A DNA stretch of 64,000 bases from Caenimonas aquaedulcis (GTDB taxonomy: Bacteria; Pseudomonadota; Gammaproteobacteria; Burkholderiales; Burkholderiaceae_C), in the NCBI RefSeq assembly GCF_015831345.1, contig NZ_JADWYS010000001.1, forward strand, positions 3,004,618 to 3,068,617, read 5' to 3'. The number at the start of each line of letters is the position of its first letter. Position 1 is the first letter of the stretch. This document shows positions 8,181 to 17,612 of the stretch, one piece after another. Below the pieces are notes generated by a model. It was not told the DNA's origin and searched no databases. It saw nothing but the letters and a program-made list of their open reading frames with translations. A program made the translations under genes and the position numbers.

Positions 8181-8828
8181 TTGAACCTTTTCGACCTGCT
8201 GAGCCAGGGCGATGCAGTCACCCGCCTTGTCGCGCTGCTGCTCCTGGCGATGTCGGTCGCGAGCTGGGTGGTGATCCTCTGGAAGGCATGGCTGCTGCGC
8301 CGCGCATCGGGTGACGTGGGCCGCAGCACGGCGGCCTTCTGGCAGTCCGCATCCGTGGACGACGCCCGGCAGAAGGTGGCCGGCTTCGACCGCGAATCGC
8401 TGGTGCTGCCCCTGATCGCCGCGACCCAGGTGAGCGCACCGGGTTCGCTCGCCGCCGCCGGCGACCGTTCGCAGCAGCTCACGCGCCTGCTGCGCGACGC
8501 ACTGCACGGCGTGCTCGACAAGCTGCAATTCGGCCAGGTGCTGCTCGCCACCGTGGGCTCCACTGCGCCTTTCGTGGGCCTGCTGGGCACCGTCTGGGGC
8601 ATCTACCACGCGCTCACGGGCATCGCGGCGGCGGGGCAGATCACGATCGACAAGGTCGCCGGGCCGGTGGGCGAGGCGCTGATCATGACGGCGGCGGGCC
8701 TGGCCGTCGCGATCCCCGCCGTGCTGGGCTACAACATCTACGGGCGCCTGATCGGCCGCATCGAGGCGGACCTCGAAGGCTTCGCGCGCGACCTGCGCGA
8801 GCTGCTCACGCACGGGGAGAAGCCCTGA
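8181..8828 (+). CDS. exbB: MotA/TolQ/ExbB proton channel family protein
   Basis: 215 residues with a TTG start at 8181, chosen because GGAGG sits five bases upstream and the family's N-terminal MNLFDLL begins there. Three membrane segments are visible: about residues 14-34, then 112-135 (VLLATVGSTAPFVGLLGTVWGIY) and 159-182. It is the inner-membrane stator of the proton-driven TonB system. The stop overlaps the exbD start (TGATG). Confidence 0.93.
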   Translation: MNLFDLLSQGDAVTRLVALLLLAMSVASWVVILWKAWLLRRASGDVGRSTAAFWQSASVDDARQKVAGFDRESLVLPLIAATQVSAPGSLAAAGDRSQQLTRLLRDALHGVLDKLQFGQVLLATVGSTAPFVGLLGTVWGIYHALTGIAAAGQITIDKVAGPVGEALIMTAAGLAVAIPAVLGYNIYGRLIGRIEADLEGFARDLRELLTHGEKP

Positions 8829-9253
8829 TGGCATTCGGCCGGCTCGAGCGCACGCAGGGCCCGCAGCCCATGAGCGACATCAACATGACGCCGCTGGTGG
8901 ACGTGATGCTGGTGCTGGTGGTGATCTTCATCATCACCGCGCCGCTGCTCGCGAGCTCCATCCGGCTGGACCTGCCCCGTACCGACGCGGCGCGGCCCAG
9001 CGACGCACCGAAGTTCGTGACGGTCGTCCTGGACAAGTCCGGCCAGGCCTTCATCGACGACAAGCCCCTGGCCGCGGCGCCGCTCGCGGCGCGCTTCGCG
9101 CAGGCGGCGCGCGAGAACCCGGACATGGAAGTGCAGCTTCGCGCGGACCGCTCCGTGCCTTACGGGCGCGTGGTTGAGGTGATGGGCGCGGCGCAAAAGG
9201 CGGGCCTGAACCGCATCGGATTCGTCGCCGACGCCGAATCGGCGGCCCGTTAG
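8828..9253 (+). CDS. exbD: ExbD/TolR biopolymer transport protein
   Basis: 141 residues. One N-terminal membrane helix carries the conserved proton-path Asp25 in [15 protein letters not shown], followed by the periplasmic TolR/ExbD domain. It works with ExbB to energise TonB-dependent outer-membrane import. The start overlaps the exbB stop, indicating translational coupling. No tonB gene is visible in the window. Confidence 0.94.
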   Translation: MAFGRLERTQGPQPMSDINMTPLVDVMLVLVVIFIITAPLLASSIRLDLPRTDAARPSDAPKFVTVVLDKSGQAFIDDKPLAAAPLAARFAQAARENPDMEVQLRADRSVPYGRVVEVMGAAQKAGLNRIGFVADAESAAR

Positions 9254-9318
9254 CGCGAATCGCCGGGCCGACCCGTAAAATCGGCGCAAGGCCGGCACGC
9301 CGCCGGCGACTCCCTACC

Positions 9319-11940
9319 ATGCAAGAAAAGTACACACCCACCGAGGTCGAGCGCTCGGCGCAAGCCCATTGGACGGCGCGCGACGCCTATCGCGTGACCG
9401 AGGATGCGCGCAAGAAGAAGTTCTATGCCTGCTCCATGCTGCCCTACCCGAGCGGCAAGCTGCACATGGGGCACGTGCGCAACTACACGATCAACGACAT
9501 GCTCACGCGCTACCTGCGCATGAAGGGCTACAACGTCCTCATGCCCATGGGCTGGGATGCGTTCGGCCTGCCGGCGGAGAACGCGGCGATGAAGAACAAG
9601 GTGCCGCCCGCGAAGTGGACCTACGACAACATCGCCTACATGAAAAAGCAGATGCAGGCGATGGGTCTCGCGATCGACTGGTCGCGCGAGGTCGCCACCT
9701 GCGACCCGAGCTACTACAAGTGGAACCAGTGGCTGTTCCTCAAGATGCTGGACAAGGGCATCGCCTACCGCAAGACGCAGGTCGTCAACTGGGACCCGGT
9801 GGACCAGACCGTGCTGGCCAACGAGCAGGTGATCGACGGCAAGGGCTGGCGCACCGGCGCGGTGGTCGAGAAGCGCGAGATCCCGGGCTACTACCTGAAG
9901 ATCACCGACTACGCGCAGGAGCTGCTCGAACACGTGCAGGACAAGCTGCCCGGCTGGCCGGAGCGCGTGAAGCTGATGCAGGAAAACTGGATCGGCAAGA
10001 GCGAGGGCGTGCGCTTCGCGTTCACCCATGCGATCCGCGACTTCGCCGGCGAGCTCATCGGAGACGGGCGCATGTACGTCTTCACGACGCGCGCCGACAC
10101 GATCATGGGTGTCACCTTCTGCGCGGTCGCGCCCGAGCATCCGCTGGCCGCTTACGCCGCGCGCACCAACCAGCGCCTCGCGAACTTCATCGAGGACTGC
10201 AAGAAGGGCGGCACGACCGAGGCCGAGCTCGCGCTGCGCGAGAAGGAAGGCATGCCGACGGGGCTCGTGGTGTTCCACCCGATCACCGAGGAGCCGATCG
10301 ACGTGTGGGTCGGCAACTACGTGCTCATGGGCTATGGCGACGGCGCCGTGATGGGCGTGCCCGGCCACGACGAGCGCGACTTCGCCTTCGCGCTGAAGTA
10401 CAACCTGCCGATCAAGCAGGTGGTGCACGTGGACGGCGAGCACTACGACTACAAGCACTGGCACGACTGGTACGCCGACAAGGAAAACGGCGTCACCATC
10501 AACTCGGACATCTTCAGCGGCTTCAACTACCCGGACGCGGTGAAGGCGGTTGCGCACGCGCTGGAGCAAAAGGGCCTGGGCGAGATGAAGACCACCTGGC
10601 GCCTGCGCGACTGGGGCGTGAGCCGCCAGCGCTACTGGGGCACGCCGATCCCGATCATCCATTGCGAGGAGCACGGCGCGGTGCCGGTGCCCGAGAAGGA
10701 CCTGCCCGTCGTGCTGCCGCAGGACTGCGTGCCGGACGGCTCCGGCAACCCGCTGAACAAGCGCGAGGACTTCCTCGCTTGCAGCTGCCCGGTGTGCGGC
10801 AAGCCCGCGCGGCGCGAGACCGACACCATGGACACCTTCGTGGATTCGGCCTGGTACTACATGCGCTACTGCGACCCGAAGAACGACCAGGCGATGGTCG
10901 GCGAGGGCGCGAACTACTGGATGCCGATGGACCAGTACATCGGCGGCATCGAACATGCCATCCTGCACCTGCTCTACGCCCGCTTCTGGACCAAGGTCAT
11001 GCGCGACATGGGCCTGGTGAAGGTCGACGAGCCCTTCGTGAAGCTGCTCACGCAGGGCATGGTGCTGAACGAGGCCTTCGCGCGCACGGGCGAGAAGGCC
11101 GGCAAGGAATACTTCTGGGCGAGCGACCTGGAGATCGAACGCGACGAACACGCGAAGGTCATCTCGGCGCGTTCCAGGGCGGACGGCCAGCCGGTGACTT
11201 ACGAGGGCTGGACCACGATGTCCAAGTCCAAGAACAACGGCGTGGACCCGCAGGACCTGATCGAGAAGTACGGCGCGGACACGGCGCGCCTGTACACGAT
11301 GTTCACCGCCCCGCCCGAGGCGACGCTGGAGTGGAACGACGCCGCGCTGGAAGGCTCGTTCCGCTTCCTGCGCCGCGTGTGGAACTTCGGGCACAAGCTG
11401 GGCGCATCTGCCGCGCCGGCGGCCAAGGCGATGGGCAAGCAGGCCAAGGCGCTGCGCCTGGAGATCCACGGCGTGCTCAAGCAGGTGGACTACGACTACC
11501 AGCGCATGCAGTACAACACCGTCGTCTCCGGTGCGATGAAGCTGCTCAACGCGCTCGAGGATTTCAAGGGCGCCGCGGAAGAAGGCGGGCAGGCGGCGAT
11601 GCGCGAAGGCTTCGGCATCCTGCTGCGCGTGCTTTACCCCGTGACGCCGCACATCGCGCAGGAAGTGTGGACGGCCTGCGGCTATGCGCAGGCGCACGGC
11701 GAATTGCTCGATGCACCGTGGCCGGCCGTCGACGACACCGCGATGCAGCAGGACGAGATCGAACTCGTGCTGCAGGTCAACGGCAAGCACCGGGGGTCGG
11801 TCATCGTGCCTGCGTCCGCGAGCAAACAGGAGATCGAGGCGCTGGCGGTGAAGAGCGAGGCGTTCACCGCGTTCGCGCCGGGCGCCACCCCAAAGAAGGT
11901 CATTGTCGTGCCCGGCCGCCTGGTCAACGTCGTCATATGA
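9319..11940 (+). CDS. leuS: Leucyl-tRNA synthetase
   Basis: 873 residues, full length for the family. Class I signatures are HMGH at residues 49-52 ([12 protein letters not shown]) and TMSKS at 633-637. The editing domain lies between them ([20 protein letters not shown]). It charges tRNA-Leu. A TAAAAT at 9276-9281 may be its -10. Its stop overlaps the lptE start by four bases (ATGA). Confidence 0.98.
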   Translation: MQEKYTPTEVERSAQAHWTARDAYRVTEDARKKKFYACSMLPYPSGKLHMGHVRNYTINDMLTRYLRMKGYNVLMPMGWDAFGLPAENAAMKNKVPPAKWTYDNIAYMKKQMQAMGLAIDWSREVATCDPSYYKWNQWLFLKMLDKGIAYRKTQVVNWDPVDQTVLANEQVIDGKGWRTGAVVEKREIPGYYLKITDYAQELLEHVQDKLPGWPERVKLMQENWIGKSEGVRFAFTHAIRDFAGELIGDGRMYVFTTRADTIMGVTFCAVAPEHPLAAYAARTNQRLANFIEDCKKGGTTEAELALREKEGMPTGLVVFHPITEEPIDVWVGNYVLMGYGDGAVMGVPGHDERDFAFALKYNLPIKQVVHVDGEHYDYKHWHDWYADKENGVTINSDIFSGFNYPDAVKAVAHALEQKGLGEMKTTWRLRDWGVSRQRYWGTPIPIIHCEEHGAVPVPEKDLPVVLPQDCVPDGSGNPLNKREDFLACSCPVCGKPARRETDTMDTFVDSAWYYMRYCDPKNDQAMVGEGANYWMPMDQYIGGIEHAILHLLYARFWTKVMRDMGLVKVDEPFVKLLTQGMVLNEAFARTGEKAGKEYFWASDLEIERDEHAKVISARSRADGQPVTYEGWTTMSKSKNNGVDPQDLIEKYGADTARLYTMFTAPPEATLEWNDAALEGSFRFLRRVWNFGHKLGASAAPAAKAMGKQAKALRLEIHGVLKQVDYDYQRMQYNTVVSGAMKLLNALEDFKGAAEEGGQAAMREGFGILLRVLYPVTPHIAQEVWTACGYAQAHGELLDAPWPAVDDTAMQQDEIELVLQVNGKHRGSVIVPASASKQEIEALAVKSEAFTAFAPGATPKKVIVVPGRLVNVVI

Positions 11941-12437
11941 AACGCCGCACAGTGCTCCTGTCCGCGGCAGCCTCCGTAGCGCTGGCAGGCTGCGGCTTCC
12001 AGCTGCGCCAGGCGCCGCACTTTGCCTTCGACAGCATCTATGTCGCGGCCGCGCCGAGCTCGTCGCTCGGCACGGAGCTCAAGCGCACCATCGCCTTCAG
12101 CGACGGCCTCAAGGTCATCAACGACGCTTCGGGCCTGACGACGGCGCAGGTCGTGCTGGACGTGCTGACGGACACGCGCGAAAAGGTCGTCGTCGGCCTG
12201 ACCGCTTCCGGCCAGGTGCGGGAGTTCCAGCTGCGCACGCGGCTGAAATTCAAGCTTCGCACGCCGCAGGGCAAGGAGCTGATCCCGGAGACCGAGCTGC
12301 TGCAGCAGCGCGACATCAGCTTCAACGAATCCGCGGTGCTCGCGAAAGAGTCCGAGGAGAACCTGCTGTACCGCGACATGCAGAAGGACATCGTTCAGCA
12401 GCTGATGCGGCGCCTCGCGGCCCTCAAGAGCATCTAG
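11937..12437 (+). CDS. lptE: LPS-assembly lipoprotein LptE
   Basis: 166 residues; ATGA overlap with leuS. The signal peptide has two arginines and lipobox LAGC, with the lipidated Cys at residue 19, then GFQLRQ, the usual LptE mature start. LptE plugs the LptD barrel and completes LPS export to the outer leaflet; lptA and lptB of the same pathway lie near 46 kb. In related genomes holA normally follows directly. Here a regulator and an arginine enzyme intervene. Confidence 0.93.
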   Translation: MKRRTVLLSAAASVALAGCGFQLRQAPHFAFDSIYVAAAPSSSLGTELKRTIAFSDGLKVINDASGLTTAQVVLDVLTDTREKVVVGLTASGQVREFQLRTRLKFKLRTPQGKELIPETELLQQRDISFNESAVLAKESEENLLYRDMQKDIVQQLMRRLAALKSI

Positions 12438-12446
12438 CTCGCGCCC

Positions 12447-12917
12447 ATGCAGCTCGATCGCGTCGACCTCAAGCTGCTGGAGATGCTGCAGCAGGACGGC
12501 CGCCGCCCGGTGCAGGCGCTGTCCGAGGAAGTCCACCTGTCGGCGCGCGCGACGCTCAATCGTGTGCGCCGTCTCGAGGCGGAAGGCGCGATCGAGGGCT
12601 ACCGCGCCCTCATCAGCCGCTCCGCGATGGGCGAGCTGGTGTCCGTTTTCGCAGAAATCGCGCTGAAGGACCAGCGCCAGTCCGCGATCCAGCGTTTCGA
12701 AAAGCGCATGGCCGCGACGCCCGAGGTGGTGGCCTGCTACGTGATCAGCGGCCGCTACGACTACATCGCGCGCATCGCCTGCCCGCACCTGAACCACTAC
12801 CACCAGTTGATCAATGCCTGGCTGGACGACACCGCGCTCGGGGTCGAGAAGATCGTGACAAACATCGAGCTGCAGACGATCAAGGAATTCACGGGCTTTC
12901 CCGTTCCGCGCGAATAG
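12447..12917 (+). CDS. Lrp/AsnC family transcriptional regulator
   Basis: 156 residues. N-terminal helix-turn-helix of the AsnC type (LDRVDLKLLEMLQQDGR, then LSARATLNRVRRLE) and a C-terminal RAM effector domain (about residues 70-145) that binds amino acids. It lies 131 bases upstream of the arginine/ornithine enzyme on the same strand, so I infer that it senses an amino acid of that pathway and controls that gene. A 21-bp palindrome between them is a candidate site. Confidence 0.9.
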   Translation: MQLDRVDLKLLEMLQQDGRRPVQALSEEVHLSARATLNRVRRLEAEGAIEGYRALISRSAMGELVSVFAEIALKDQRQSAIQRFEKRMAATPEVVACYVISGRYDYIARIACPHLNHYHQLINAWLDDTALGVEKIVTNIELQTIKEFTGFPVPRE

Positions 12918-12927
12918 GCGTTGGGCG

Positions 12928-12948
12928 TCACTTCCGATTCGGAAGTGA
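12928..12948. promoter_or_regulatory. 21-bp palindrome, candidate operator
   Basis: TCACTTCCGA (12928-12937), one T, then TCGGAAGTGA (12939-12948): perfect ten-base arms. It lies 10 bases past the regulator stop and about 100 bases before the next start. No T-run follows, so an operator, perhaps for the adjacent Lrp-type protein, is more likely than a terminator. Confidence 0.5.
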
Positions 12949-13048
12949 ATGCATGAAATTCCTGCGATTGCGGCTGCGCCGCCGCTGCCGAATCACGCCT
13001 GCCGAAGCGGCAGCGCACCTAAACTTGGCGCATCCACAGGAGCATTTC

Positions 13049-15247
13049 ATGGACGCATCGACCGTCAGCACCACGCAGAACTTCATTGGCAAGGAAGCCC
13101 GCTGGGGCGCCCGCAACTACCAGCCGGTGCCCGTGGTCGTCGATCATGCGCGCGACTGCCTGGTCTGGGACGTCGAGGGGCGCACCTACATCGACATGAT
13201 GGGTGCGTATTCCGCCGTCAGCCACGGCCACCTGCACCCGCGCATCGTCGCGGCCGCCGAGCGCCAGCTCGGCCGCGTGGCCGTGACGTCCCGTGCGTAC
13301 CACGGCACCACGCTCGGCCCCTTCCTGGAAAAGCTGTGCGCCATCGCGGGCTTCGAGCGCGCGCTCCCGATGAACACCGGCGCCGAGGCCGTGGAGACGG
13401 CGATCAAGTGCGCGCGCCGCTGGGGCCACTTCGTCAAGGGAATCGCCGACGGCCGGCAGGAGATCCTCGTCGCGCGCGGCAACTTCCACGGCCGCACCAG
13501 CACCATCGTCGGCTTCTCCAGCGAGCCGGAATACCGCGCGGGCTTCGGGCCCTTCGCGCCGGGCTTCGCCCATTTCGATTTCGGGGACATGGACAGCGTG
13601 CGCGCGGCGGCGACGGGCAACACCTGCGCCGTGCTGGTCGAGCCGATCCAGGGCGAGGCCGGGGTGATCGTTCCGCCGGCAGGCTTCTTCGCCGAGCTGC
13701 GCGAGTGGTGCACGAAGAACAACGTGCTGCTGATCATCGACGAGGTGCAATCCGGCCTCGGCCGCACGGGCCGCTGGTTCGCATTCGAACATGAAGGCAT
13801 CCGGCCCGACGCGCTGATCCTGGGCAAGGCGCTCGGTGGCGGCCTGCTGCCGGTGAGCGCATTCCTCGCGGACGACGCGGTGATGGGCGTCTTCAATCCG
13901 GGCAGCCACGGCTCGACCTTCGGCGGCAACGCCCTGGCGGCGGCCGTCGCGCTCGAAGGCCTGAAGGTGATCGAGGATGAAAACCTCGTGGCCCGCAGCG
14001 CGGCGCTGGGCGAATACCTGAACAAGCGCCTGCGCGAAGTCGCCGCGGAAGCCGCGCCCCTGGTGCGCGCCGTGCGGGGCCGCGGGCTGTGGGTCGGCGT
14101 GGACATCGACCCGGCGCACGCCACGGCGCGCGAGCTGGTGGAAAAGCTCGCCGCGGGCGGCGTGCTGTCCAAGGAAACGCACGACACGGTGATCCGCTTC
14201 GCGCCGCCGCTCACCATCACCAAGGCGCTCGTCGACCGCGCGGTGCAGGTCTTCAGGCAAGTCCTGCTTGACAAACGCGCGCGGCTAGCTATTAATTCGA
14301 TAGCGGCAGCCAGACCGGCTGCCGCGACGTCACCCAGCGAGGTCACCGCCCGAGTGAAAGCCCAGGACACCGTTCCTCAGCTTCTCATGAGCCCACCCGA
14401 TTACTTCGAGGTGGCCTACGCCATCAATCCCTGGATGAAACCCGAGCAGTGGTCGCTCGACGCGAAGCGCCTGTCGCGCGATGCGCTGGCGGGCTGGAAC
14501 GCGTTGCGCGCGCGCTACGAATCGCTGGGCGCGCATGTCTCGGTCAAGCCGGCGGTCAAGGGCCTGCCGGACCTCGTCTTCACCGCGAACTGCGCGGTGG
14601 TGCTGGACGGCAAGGCGGTGATGGCGCGCTACCTCAACGCGGAGCGTGCCGGCGAGGAAGCGCACGGCCAGCGCATGTTCGAGCAGCTGAAGGCGCGCGG
14701 CGACATCGACGCGATCCTGCACACGCCCGAGGGTGTGTACTTCGAGGGCGCGGGCGACGCGATCTACGACGCGGGCCGCAAGCTGATGTGGATGGGCTAC
14801 GGCCAGCGCTCCAGCCGCTTCGCGCACCACACGATCGAGCAGGCGTTCGGCATCCCGACCTTCTCGCTGGAACTGGTGGACCCGCATTACTACCACCTCG
14901 ACACGGCGTTCTGCCTGCTCTCGGGCGGCGACGTCGTGTACCACCCGGCCGCCTTCACCGAAGAGGGACGTGCGCAGATCCGCGCCATCGTCGGCGACAA
15001 GCTGATCGAGGCGCCGCAGGAGGACGCGGAGAACCTGGGCGTGAATTCGGTGTGCTTCGGCGCGGACGTGGTGCTGTGCCATTGCTCGGATGCGCTGCGC
15101 GCCACGCTGGAAGCGCGGGGCTATCGCGTGCACGTGGTGCCGCTCGGTTCCTTCAATCGCTCGGGCGGCGCGGCCTATTGCCTCACCTTGCGGCTGGACA
15201 ACCTCTACAAGGGACGCACGCGGGGCGGCGAGAAGCTGGCGGCTTAA
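13049..15247 (+). CDS. Fused ornithine aminotransferase - ArgZ-type arginine dihydrolase
   Basis: One uninterrupted 732-residue frame, ATG at 13049 after CAGGAG. Residues 1-405 are a class III aminotransferase of the ornithine-delta type: PLP Lys260 in LGKALGGG, metal/cofactor DEVQSGLGRTG at 231-241. Residues about 436-732 match the amidinotransferase-fold arginine dihydrolase of cyanobacterial ArgZ/AgrE: MSPPDYFEVAYAINPWM with Asn460, FTANCAV with Asn514, FEGAGD Glu566, YHLD His616 and Cys711 in GGAAYCLTL. Predicted chemistry is arginine to ornithine plus ammonia and CO2, then ornithine to glutamate semialdehyde. The linker (about 408-435) encodes two hairpin repeats. A GTG at 14354 with GAGGT upstream and an ATG at 14387 could also start the second domain alone. 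Plain arginine deiminase activity remains an alternative. Confidence 0.85.
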   Translation: MDASTVSTTQNFIGKEARWGARNYQPVPVVVDHARDCLVWDVEGRTYIDMMGAYSAVSHGHLHPRIVAAAERQLGRVAVTSRAYHGTTLGPFLEKLCAIAGFERALPMNTGAEAVETAIKCARRWGHFVKGIADGRQEILVARGNFHGRTSTIVGFSSEPEYRAGFGPFAPGFAHFDFGDMDSVRAAATGNTCAVLVEPIQGEAGVIVPPAGFFAELREWCTKNNVLLIIDEVQSGLGRTGRWFAFEHEGIRPDALILGKALGGGLLPVSAFLADDAVMGVFNPGSHGSTFGGNALAAAVALEGLKVIEDENLVARSAALGEYLNKRLREVAAEAAPLVRAVRGRGLWVGVDIDPAHATARELVEKLAAGGVLSKETHDTVIRFAPPLTITKALVDRAVQVFRQVLLDKRARLAINSIAAARPAAATSPSEVTARVKAQDTVPQLLMSPPDYFEVAYAINPWMKPEQWSLDAKRLSRDALAGWNALRARYESLGAHVSVKPAVKGLPDLVFTANCAVVLDGKAVMARYLNAERAGEEAHGQRMFEQLKARGDIDAILHTPEGVYFEGAGDAIYDAGRKLMWMGYGQRSSRFAHHTIEQAFGIPTFSLELVDPHYYHLDTAFCLLSGGDVVYHPAAFTEEGRAQIRAIVGDKLIEAPQEDAENLGVNSVCFGADVVLCHCSDALRATLEARGYRVHVVPLGSFNRSGGAAYCLTLRLDNLYKGRTRGGEKLAA
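14286..14323 (+). repeat. Double short palindromic repeat inside the fusion linker
   Basis: Two consecutive hairpins: GCTAT (14288-14292) with ATAGC (14300-14304), then GGCAGCC (14305-14311) with GGCTGCC (14317-14323). The first resembles AT-rich GCTATTAATT-type small palindromes that I recall as dispersed intergenic repeats in Comamonadaceae. Here it is translated in frame between two enzyme domains, in a locally AT-rich patch unlike its neighbours. Confidence 0.6.
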
Positions 15248-15256
15248 ACTCACCGG

Positions 15257-16321
15257 ATGCAGCTCGCCGCGCCCCAAGTCACCGCCCACCTGCAAAAGGG
15301 GCTGCGCTCCCTCTATACGCTGCACGGGGACGAGCCGCTGCTGATCCAGGAAGCCGCCGACGCGATCCGCGCGGCGGCGCGCGCGCAGGGCTACACGGAA
15401 CGCACGGTACACACCGTGTCCGGCGCGCACTTCGACTGGAGCGAGGTGCTCGCGGCCGGCGGCTCGCTCAGCCTCTTCGCGGACCGGCAGATCGTCGAGA
15501 TCCGCATCCCTTCGGGCAAGCCCGGCAAGGAAGGCAGCCCGGCGCTGCAGCAGCTTGCCGAAAGCGCGAGCGGCAACGACAGCACGCTCACGCTGGTGCT
15601 CCTGCCCAGGCTCGATCGCGTGACGCGCGGGGGCGCGTGGTTCGGCGCACTCGAAGCCAACGGCGTCACCATCCAGGTGGACCCGGTGGAGCGCGCCGCG
15701 CTCCCGCAATGGATCGCCCAGCGCCTCGCGGCGCAGGGCCAGCGCGTGGTCGCGGGCGACGAAGGCCAGCGCACGCTGCAGTTCTTCGCGGACCGCGTGG
15801 AGGGCAACCTGCTCGCCGCGCACCAGGAAATCCAGAAACTCGCGCTGCTGTATCCGGCGGGCGAGCTCGGCTTCGAGCAGGTGGAGAGCGCCGTGCTCAA
15901 CGTCGCGCGCTACGACGTGTTCAAGCTGTCGGAGGCGGTCCTGGCCGGCCAAACCGGGCGCGTGCAGCGCATGCTGGACGGGCTCAAGGCGGAAGGGGAG
16001 GCGGAGGTGCTGGTGCACTACACGCTGTCGGAAGACATCCGCGCGCTCAAGCGCGTGAAGGACGCGATGGCCGCGGGACGGCCGCTGCCGATGGCCCTGA
16101 AGGAGCAGCGCGTGTGGGGCCTGAAGGAGCGGCTCTACGAGCGCGTGCTGCCGCGGCTCACCGCCACGTCGCTGGACAACCTGCTGCACTCCGCGCACCT
16201 GGTCGACGGGATCGTCAAGGGATTGAAGGCGCCCGACTGGCCGAGCGACGGCTGGCAGGCGCTGCACCGGCTCGCCTTCGCGCTGTGCCGCGAATGCACG
16301 GTCTCCCCCGCCCGGGGATAA
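15257..16321 (+). CDS. holA: DNA polymerase III subunit delta
   Basis: 354 residues. The N-terminal [20 protein letters not shown] is the HolA signature, followed by the AAA+-like body and the C-terminal domain ending in WQALHRLAF. Delta opens the beta clamp in the clamp loader. It starts 9 bases after the preceding gene. A TAAACT hexamer at 15245-15250 lies six bases upstream and no Shine-Dalgarno is seen. Its TAA overlaps the putative -10 of proA. Confidence 0.94.
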   Translation: MQLAAPQVTAHLQKGLRSLYTLHGDEPLLIQEAADAIRAAARAQGYTERTVHTVSGAHFDWSEVLAAGGSLSLFADRQIVEIRIPSGKPGKEGSPALQQLAESASGNDSTLTLVLLPRLDRVTRGGAWFGALEANGVTIQVDPVERAALPQWIAQRLAAQGQRVVAGDEGQRTLQFFADRVEGNLLAAHQEIQKLALLYPAGELGFEQVESAVLNVARYDVFKLSEAVLAGQTGRVQRMLDGLKAEGEAEVLVHYTLSEDIRALKRVKDAMAAGRPLPMALKEQRVWGLKERLYERVLPRLTATSLDNLLHSAHLVDGIVKGLKAPDWPSDGWQALHRLAFALCRECTVSPARG

Positions 16322-16322
16322 T
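16317..16322 (+). promoter_or_regulatory. Putative -10 hexamer of proA
   Basis: GATAAT (five of six matches) overlaps the holA stop and ends nine bases before the proA ATG, leaving room only for a very short leader. No clear -35 is seen. Confidence 0.35.
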
Positions 16323-16331
16323 GCGGGCACG

Positions 16332-17612
16332 ATGAATGCGCTGAACGTCGCCGAATACATGCAGACGCTGGGCTTGCAGGCCCGGCAGGCAAGTGCCGCC
16401 ATGGCGCGCGCGGATGCCGCCACCCGCAACAAGGCCCTGCGCACATTGGCCGCATTGCTGCGCGCCAACGCGGCCTCCCTGCAGACCGACAACGAGAAGG
16501 ACCTCGCGCGCGCCGCGACATCCAGCCTGTCCGCGCCGATGGTCGACCGCCTGAAGCTCACGCCGAAGATCATCGAGACCGTCGCGCAAGGCTGCGAGCA
16601 GCTCGCCGCGATGCCCGACATCATCGGGGAGATCAGCGGCCTGCAGCAGCAGCCCAGCGGCATCCGCGTCGGGCGCATGCGCGTGCCCCTGGGCGTGTTC
16701 GGCATGATCTACGAGAGCCGGCCCAACGTCACCATCGAGGCGGCGAGCCTGTCCATCAAGAGCGGCAACGCGTGCATCCTGCGCGGCGGCTCGGAAGCCA
16801 TCGATTCGAACAAGGCGCTCGGCCGCCTGGTGCAGCAGGCGCTCGCGGAATCGGGCCTGCCCGCCGAGGCTGTGCAGCTGGTGCAGACCACCGACCGCGA
16901 AGCCGTCGGCCAGCTGATCGCGATGCCGCAGCACGTGGACGTGATCATTCCGCGCGGCGGCAAGGGCCTGATCGAGCGCATCAGCCGCGACGCGAAAGTC
17001 CCCGTCATCAAGCACCTGGACGGCAACTGCCATGTCTACGTGGACGACCCGTGCGACATCGACATGGCGGTGCGCGTGGCCGACAACGCCAAGACGCAGA
17101 AGTACAGCCCCTGCAACGCCATCGAAGGCCTGCTCGTGGCGCGCGCATCGGCGCAAGCGTTCCTGCCGAAGATCGCCGCGGTCTTCGCCGCGAAGGGCGT
17201 GGAGATGCGCTGCGACGCCGAAGCGAAGGCGCTCATCTCGCCCATCGCCCCCGCGCTCGTCAAGGACGCGACCGAGCAGGACTGGTTCGAGGAATACCTC
17301 GCGCCGGTCATCAGCATCAAGTTGGTCGCGGGCCTGGACGAAGCCATCGCGCACATCAACCACTACTCCAGCCATCACACCGACGCGATCATCACGCGGG
17401 ACCACATGCACGCGCAGCGGTTCCTGCGCGAGGTCGATTCGGCGAGCGTGATGGTCAATGCGAGCCCGCGCTTCGCCGACGGCTTCGAGTTCGGCCTCGG
17501 CGCGGAGATCGGCATCAGCACCGACAAGTTCCACGCACGCGGGCCCGTGGGCCTGGAAGGCCTCACCTCGCTCAAGTGGGTGGTGCTGGGCAACGGCGAA
17601 CTGCGCTCGTGA
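16332..17612 (+). CDS. proA: Gamma-glutamyl phosphate reductase (glutamate-5-semialdehyde dehydrogenase)
   Basis: 426 residues, full length. It makes glutamate-5-semialdehyde for proline from glutamyl phosphate. Family motifs are [19 protein letters not shown] (residues about 117-135), the catalytic-Cys region YSPCNAIEG (about 257-265) and the C-terminal [12 protein letters not shown]. Its product is also the product of the aminotransferase domain encoded 1 kb upstream. The stop overlaps the next start (GTGA). Confidence 0.97.
   Translation: MNALNVAEYMQTLGLQARQASAAMARADAATRNKALRTLAALLRANAASLQTDNEKDLARAATSSLSAPMVDRLKLTPKIIETVAQGCEQLAAMPDIIGEISGLQQQPSGIRVGRMRVPLGVFGMIYESRPNVTIEAASLSIKSGNACILRGGSEAIDSNKALGRLVQQALAESGLPAEAVQLVQTTDREAVGQLIAMPQHVDVIIPRGGKGLIERISRDAKVPVIKHLDGNCHVYVDDPCDIDMAVRVADNAKTQKYSPCNAIEGLLVARASAQAFLPKIAAVFAAKGVEMRCDAEAKALISPIAPALVKDATEQDWFEEYLAPVISIKLVAGLDEAIAHINHYSSHHTDAIITRDHMHAQRFLREVDSASVMVNASPRFADGFEFGLGAEIGISTDKFHARGPVGLEGLTSLKWVVLGNGELRS

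Noticed and set aside
9250..11790. 846-codon open frame antisense to leuS
   Set aside because: It mirrors leuS codons, is extremely rich in His, Arg and Val with no recognisable domain, and such antisense frames are expected where third positions are nearly always G or C.
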